Shown: one piece after another, positions 15,454 through 18,875 of the stretch
How the letters are laid out: each line of letters begins with the position of its first letter
Numbering within the stretch: the first letter of the stretch is position 1
From: Candidatus Binatia bacterium
Lineage (GTDB): Bacteria > Desulfobacterota_B > Binatia > UBA9968
Direction of reading: 5' to 3'
Assembly (NCBI GenBank): GCA_025922795.1
Contig: JAICHC010000003.1
Location: 1 to 18,875 of the forward strand
DNA length: 18,875 nucleotides
Program-made: the position numbers and the translations under genes
The notes under the pieces: generated by a model
The model's input: the letters and a program-made list of their open reading frames with translations, nothing else
Told to the model about the DNA's origin: nothing
Database searches by the model: none

Positions 15454-15955
15454 CGACCTGCGTTTTAGTATCGAAGATTTTTTTTATCTGGAAGCGGAAC
15501 TGCTAGACGATCGCAGGCTGCGCGAGTGGCTCGATCTGCTCACCGACGACATCCGTTACTGGATGCCGATTCGCCACAACACTTTGGACCGGCCCGACGA
15601 ATTGACCGAAGAATTATCAAAGCCGGGCGAGGGCTATTATTTTGACGACGATAAAAAGAGCCTGACGATCCGAGTCGAGCGGGTTTATGCAACAAATGCC
15701 TGGGCCGAGATGCCGCCGTCGCGCACGCGCCATTTGATTTCCAATATTCGTATCAAAAACGACGACGGCGTCGAAATCGGGGTTCATTCCAATTTTATAG
15801 TGTACCGCACTCGGCTGGAAACCGATCAGGATATGTTTGTCGGAACGCGCAAGGACGTCGTACGCCGGGTCGACGGCGGTTTTAAAATCGCCAAGCGGAC
15901 CATCATCTTGGATCAGGCGGTTTTGGCCGCCAAAAATCTCAGTGTGTTTCTATAA
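15446..15955 (+). CDS. Ring-hydroxylating oxygenase, beta subunit
   Basis: This small structural subunit (169 aa, family range 160-190) should form an alpha3-beta3 hexamer with the preceding gene product. It has the SnoaL/NTF2-like cone fold: an N-terminal helix pair (FFYLEAELLDDRRLREWLDLL), the DDIRYWMPIRHN strand, a long strand SRTRHLISNIRI in mid-protein and the C-terminal GFKIAKRTIILDQ strand pair. It has no metal site. The start codon lies inside the end of the alpha gene (ATGGATAG overlap) and has no good ribosome-binding site, so translational coupling is likely. The gene is convergent with the GrdB-like gene after 98 bases with no convincing terminator. Confidence 0.93.
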   Translation: MDSDLRFSIEDFFYLEAELLDDRRLREWLDLLTDDIRYWMPIRHNTLDRPDELTEELSKPGEGYYFDDDKKSLTIRVERVYATNAWAEMPPSRTRHLISNIRIKNDDGVEIGVHSNFIVYRTRLETDQDMFVGTRKDVVRRVDGGFKIAKRTIILDQAVLAAKNLSVFL

Positions 15956-16053
15956 ACCGCCTGACCACCCGCGTGGTTCTTCAGCGGACTGCTGGCGATC
16001 GCCATCGAAAAACTGAGACGATTCCTCATTCCGAGGGCGCGATGAACCGAGAG

Positions 16054-17337
16054 CTAGCGCTTTTCGTTCGATTGCAGCGCGTCCAATGCCTGCTGCACCA
16101 ATTTACGGCGCAGGTCCTTTTCTTCGATGGGCGGCAGCTTGGCATCGCCGGTCACGTGCACGATACCAGTTCCCAAAACGACGCGGTTGGAGCCGACCAT
16201 TTTAGCGATCGGCAAGGCGGAGGTGATCTGAACGACGGGGATGCCGGCCTTCTCCAATTCGGTCGTGATCGCAGCACCGCTGCGAGTACTGGTTCCTCAC
16301 GTGGACGTGAGTATGACCGCATCGACGCCCTCCTGTTTGACCTTTTTCACCATTTCGCGGCCCAGGCGGCGAGTGTTTGACAGTGGATTGGAGCGGCCGC
16401 AGGTAGAGAGAAATTCGTCGTGGAGTTTGCCGATGACGCCATTTTTCTCCATTTCGCGCAGGGCATCGAGCGGCACCAATCGGTCGGGATCTTCCTCGAC
16501 AAATCTGGTGTCGTAGCCGCCGTGGGAAACTTCGTAATCTTCGGCCCGCAAGTCGTCGCGACCTTCGATGTTGTAAGAGCCCCAGCGGGTTGCGGCGGTA
16601 CCCTCGATTCGGTCCGGATTGCCTTTAGGAACCAGGCCGCCGTCGGTAATCAGCATGACTTTCGCTTTCGACATGTCCTTGACCGCGGGAGGGATTGGTA
16701 CCGGCACGAAGGCAGTCGGCGGCATCTCGGACTCGAAAGGCTCGCCCCGCATCTTCGCCAGCAGCATATCGACGAGCCGGGTCGCTGCGGTTTTCTCAAC
16801 TAATTGATCGCTCAGCCAGCCGCGGCGAAAATAACCTTCCTCGGCCGGCACGCCGATCGCATCGCCGACAATGAGTTTGCGGCCGAGCTTCGCCATTTTT
16901 TCCAAGACCTCGCGCATTTTTACCGTGCTGGACCCGGAGTCGATGATGTATAACGCGTCGCGATGAAGGTCGACACCGGGATTTCCCTCGCTCATGGCCG
17001 CGACTGCGGGAATGCCGAGCTCGGATTGTACGGCGCGGCAGAGGGCGCCGGCAGCCATGCCGTAACGGCCGGCCTCGAAGCATGGGCCCGCGACAAAAAG
17101 ATCCACCTTCTTCGCGCGGAGCTTTTCCAGGACTGCTGCGGTGAGGTCCGTGTGGTTTTCGACCGCATAGTTGTCGCCGCAGATAAAAGTGAAAACTACT
17201 TGGACGTCGGCGCCGAGCAACGATTCAAATAACTTCCCCGGTCCGACTGCGCCGTCGCGAATGGTCAAACCCTTGCCGGCGTACTCCTCCGCCCCGATGC
17301 CGCCGAAAAACTGATTGAGATAATGTGCGATGCGCAT
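16054..17337 (-). CDS. GrdB-like selenoprotein: glycine/sarcosine/betaine reductase component B, gamma subunit homologue
   Basis: This is read as one 427-aa protein with selenocysteine at residue 347, encoded by TGA at 16297-16299. The frame continues in phase on both sides. The downstream half (EKAGIPVVQI, GSNRVVLGTGIVH, EEKDLRRKLVQQAL) is the known GrdB C-terminus, and total length fits the family (about 430-440). Other family blocks are FFGGIGAEE (10-18), TIRDGAVGPGKLF, TFICGDNY (50-57), DLFVAGPCFEAGRYG, ITDGGLVPKGNP, HGGYDTRFVEEDP and DAVILTST just before Sec. Canonical GrdB releases the amino group and binds the product's two-carbon part on Sec, with electrons from thioredoxin. Here the bases after Sec encode GTSTRSGA, serines where I recall cysteines in clostridial GrdB. 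ATG 17337 has GAGGAG six bases upstream. A partner grdE-like gene lies 59 bases before it. Confidence 0.93.
16269..16285 (-). promoter_or_regulatory. Bacterial SECIS hairpin
   Basis: On the minus strand TCGCAGC-GGT-GCTGCGA forms a perfect 7-bp stem with a three-base loop. The loop starts 18 bases after the TGA, inside the 16-37 base range known for bacterial SECIS elements, and its first base is the expected G. It would recruit SelB with Sec-tRNA. Confidence 0.88.
16297..16299 (-). other. In-frame TGA read as selenocysteine (Sec347)
   Basis: TGA follows the codons for VILTST and precedes GTSTRSGA, the position of Sec in GrdB proteins. It also forms the end of a small hairpin arm in the mRNA (TCACGT-CC-ACGTGA, 16310-16297). 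Standard gene callers will break the gene here. Confidence 0.93.
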
Positions 17338-17361
17338 GCTGAACTCCTCGGGGATGCGTGA

Positions 17362-17379
17362 GGCAACAGACGTGTTGCC
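17362..17379 (-). promoter_or_regulatory. Hairpin between the grdE-like and grdB-like genes
   Basis: GGCAACA-GACG-TGTTGCC is a perfect 7-bp inverted repeat with a four-base loop in the 59-base gap. There is no T-tract, so it is more likely an mRNA stability or processing element than a terminator. It leaves the GAGGAG of the downstream gene free. Confidence 0.5.
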
Positions 17380-17396
17380 GGATGCCGATTGTCTGC

Positions 17397-18677
17397 CTAA
17401 TAAACCATCGCTCGTATTCTCGACGCGCCTTGTTGATTGGTTACGCCGACGATGTTATTGGCGTCGATCGTGATCGGACCGGCGAGCAATTTTTCAAAGT
17501 CCGCCGTGGCGGCGATGACTCGCTCGACTTTGGGCAATTCCCATTGCATGCCGTTGCCGCCGTTGTAGACAATGGCGTTGACTTCCGGAACATTGAAGAG
17601 CAGCGCCGACTCCACCCGCCGGTCTCTGGACACGTCCGATACCATGACGGCCGTGCGTATTTCCATCGTTTCCAGCAGGCGGGCGGTTTCCGCAAGGTCG
17701 GCGTGGGGTAAGCCGCCGCCGTATTTGGACATCACCGCGCCATCCGCGTTCAAGTTCCATTTGACAAGATTCGCGGCCGCCCGGCAGTGGCGTTCGCGGT
17801 CTAAATTATCCGCGCCGGCGATGGTGGCGATCGTGCCGACGAAATTTATTTCACGGGCGTGATGTCTGCGGTAAAGATCGAGAATGATCGGATGATTCTG
17901 ATAAAAATAAGTTTCCGTGCCGCCAAACCACGAATGAAGTGACGGAACAACGGCGCCGTCAAGCCATTCGTCGGGATGGAGCATGACCGGCAGCATGCCG
18001 TCGGTGTTGGCGCCGTAGAGTATCGGTTCATCTACGCCCGGTTTCCGCTGCCGTGAAAAAATCTGACCGACGTAAGCGATGCGCGGCAAACCTTCGCGTC
18101 CGCCTTGTGCCGGACCCACCGGATCGAACCGGTGGAGCGATTGAGACGGTTGAGTCATGGCGCTCTGAGCAAGCGCAACCGCGACTCGAATGCCGGCAAC
18201 ACGATAAGCTCTCTCGATGGCCTGGCGCGACAGTCCCGGTTGGGTGTGTGGAATCACCAGCAGGTGGCGGAGCAAAGCGTAGTCGCTCGCCGAAGCCGGC
18301 GCGCCGCTCATCTCGAGAAACCGCCCCGTTGCGCTTCTCGTCAGATCGGGTGAAATCTCCGCGAGCACTGATACCGCCGCGCCGGTCAGAACATGGGTCG
18401 TACCGAGCCCCGCAGTAGTTGGCGTACCCAAAATTCCGGGAAAATTCGCTCCTGAGCCAGGCGCTTTGGCTCTAGGCTCGATCACATCAAAGATCGGGCC
18501 TGCGCGACAGCGCTCCCCAGGATGGACGATCTCGAAATCGACGCTGCTGATGGATGGGTCGGCAAGCACGAGGCGGCGCAATTCGGTGGCATCGACGGTC
18601 AGTGTTGTTCCTGCGAGATGCGCGCTCTCGCCGAATTTGAGCTCCTCGATTGGATGATTCGCTAAAGCTAGTTGCAC
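17397..18677 (-). CDS. GrdE-like protein: glycine/sarcosine/betaine reductase component B, alpha/beta precursor homologue
   Basis: This 426-aa protein matches the precursor of component B alpha and beta subunits throughout. The start resembles GrdE (LELG...F-type N-terminus). The middle has IVHPGE then FDVIEPRAKAPGSGANFPGILG (49-84), and later YFYQNHPIILDLYRRHH (257-273) and INFVGTIATIAGADN. The end has NADGAVMSKYGGGLPHADL (310-328), YNGGNG and DANNIVGVTNQQGASRI. Canonical GrdE is cleaved before a central cysteine that becomes a pyruvoyl cofactor binding the substrate amino group. Here that stretch reads DGAVVPSLHSWFGGTETY (240-257) and contains no cysteine; only C57 and C298 exist. It may therefore stay uncut or work differently. 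The start is GTG 18677 with a weak ribosome-binding site. It is first in an operon with the GrdB-like selenoprotein. Confidence 0.9.
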   Translation of the reverse strand: MQLALANHPIEELKFGESAHLAGTTLTVDATELRRLVLADPSISSVDFEIVHPGERCRAGPIFDVIEPRAKAPGSGANFPGILGTPTTAGLGTTHVLTGAAVSVLAEISPDLTRSATGRFLEMSGAPASASDYALLRHLLVIPHTQPGLSRQAIERAYRVAGIRVAVALAQSAMTQPSQSLHRFDPVGPAQGGREGLPRIAYVGQIFSRQRKPGVDEPILYGANTDGMLPVMLHPDEWLDGAVVPSLHSWFGGTETYFYQNHPIILDLYRRHHAREINFVGTIATIAGADNLDRERHCRAAANLVKWNLNADGAVMSKYGGGLPHADLAETARLLETMEIRTAVMVSDVSRDRRVESALLFNVPEVNAIVYNGGNGMQWELPKVERVIAATADFEKLLAGPITIDANNIVGVTNQQGASRIRAMVY

Positions 18678-18727
18678 GTGTTCTCTTTCACGAAACTATT
18701 CAGGACGCGCTCGTGAGTCGCCAAACG

Positions 18728-18757
18728 ATCTTATTCCCCGCCGGAGAAACTTGTCAA
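18728..18757 (-). promoter_or_regulatory. Predicted sigma-70 promoter of the grdE-grdB operon
   Basis: On the minus strand a perfect TTGACA (18757-18752) is followed after 18 bases by TAAGAT (18733-18728; four of six matches). Transcription would start near 18721, giving a leader of about 43 bases before GTG 18677. Confidence 0.55.
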
Positions 18758-18875
18758 CGCGTGATGCGTGGGTTGCATGCCGGTGATTGTTGGCATCGAA
18801 CCGTTGTGATCATCCAAAGGTGTGTTTATCTGCCGCGGCAAACGATGATATTAATGATGGAGCATTCCGAGCTGG

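Noticed and set aside
15963..15978. ACCAC-CCGC-GTGGT hairpin as terminator of the Rieske oxygenase genes
   Set aside because: Only five pairs and no run of Ts downstream; too weak to call.
15983..15994. Palindrome TGGCGATCGCCA after the beta-subunit gene
   Set aside because: It resembles the HIP1 octamer but is single. It has no T-tract and no loop, so neither a terminator nor a repeat call is supported.
16054..16257. A separate 67-aa gene downstream of a truncated GrdB-like gene
   Set aside because: It is in phase with the upstream frame through a TGA at the known Sec site with a SECIS hairpin, and its sequence is the GrdB C-terminus. One selenoprotein explains both.

Overview
The window looks like one catabolic island from a moderately GC-rich (by eye) bacterium. 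Hydantoinase, molybdenum-hydroxylase, Rieske-dioxygenase and NMT1-type transporter genes together suggest an uncultured soil or sediment lineage (Desulfobacterota/Binatota, Tectomicrobia or Rokubacteria type). That placement is an inference from gene content and low in confidence. The host must make selenocysteine, because one gene is read through an in-frame TGA. I see no rRNA, tRNA, CRISPR array, transposase or integrase.

Layout. 152-538 (+): small unknown protein. 851-1846 (+): two-cupin gentisate-1,2-dioxygenase-like enzyme, convergent with 1906-3300 (-), a fumarate-reductase-type flavoprotein. 3449-3688 (-): remnant of an NMT1/THI5-type substrate-binding protein gene. 3824-5572 and 5667-7718 (+): HyuB and HyuA, the two halves of an ATP-dependent hydantoinase/oxoprolinase. 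7778-9613 (-): PAS-GGDEF-EAL cyclic-di-GMP enzyme. 10077-13933 (-): three-subunit molybdenum hydroxylase (2Fe-2S, FAD and Mo subunits, in that transcription order) ending at a textbook terminator. 14170-15955 (+): Rieske ring-hydroxylating oxygenase alpha and beta, divergent from the Mo hydroxylase. 16054-18677 (-): a two-gene operon for glycine/sarcosine/betaine-reductase component B, GrdE-like then GrdB-like.

The most notable part is that last operon. The GrdB gene appears split in two by a TGA at 16297-16299. The reading frame continues in phase, both halves together give the full family length (427 aa), the TGA falls at the known selenocysteine site, and a 7-bp hairpin with a GGU loop starts at the distance expected of a bacterial SECIS. 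The GrdE-like partner seems to lack the cysteine from which the canonical protein makes its pyruvoyl group. The GrdB-like protein has serines where canonical GrdB, as I recall it, has cysteines just after Sec. No grdA, grdC or grdD is nearby. This suggests a Sec enzyme related to amino-acid reductases but with different chemistry.

Together the genes fit stepwise attack on aromatic or N-containing compounds: hydroxylation (Mo hydroxylase, Rieske oxygenase), ring cleavage (gentisate-type dioxygenase), cyclic amide opening (HyuAB) and reduction (flavoprotein, GrdBE-like). No substrate can be proved from sequence alone. Several intergenic gaps carry short degenerate direct or inverted repeats of different families, an unusual genome-style signature.
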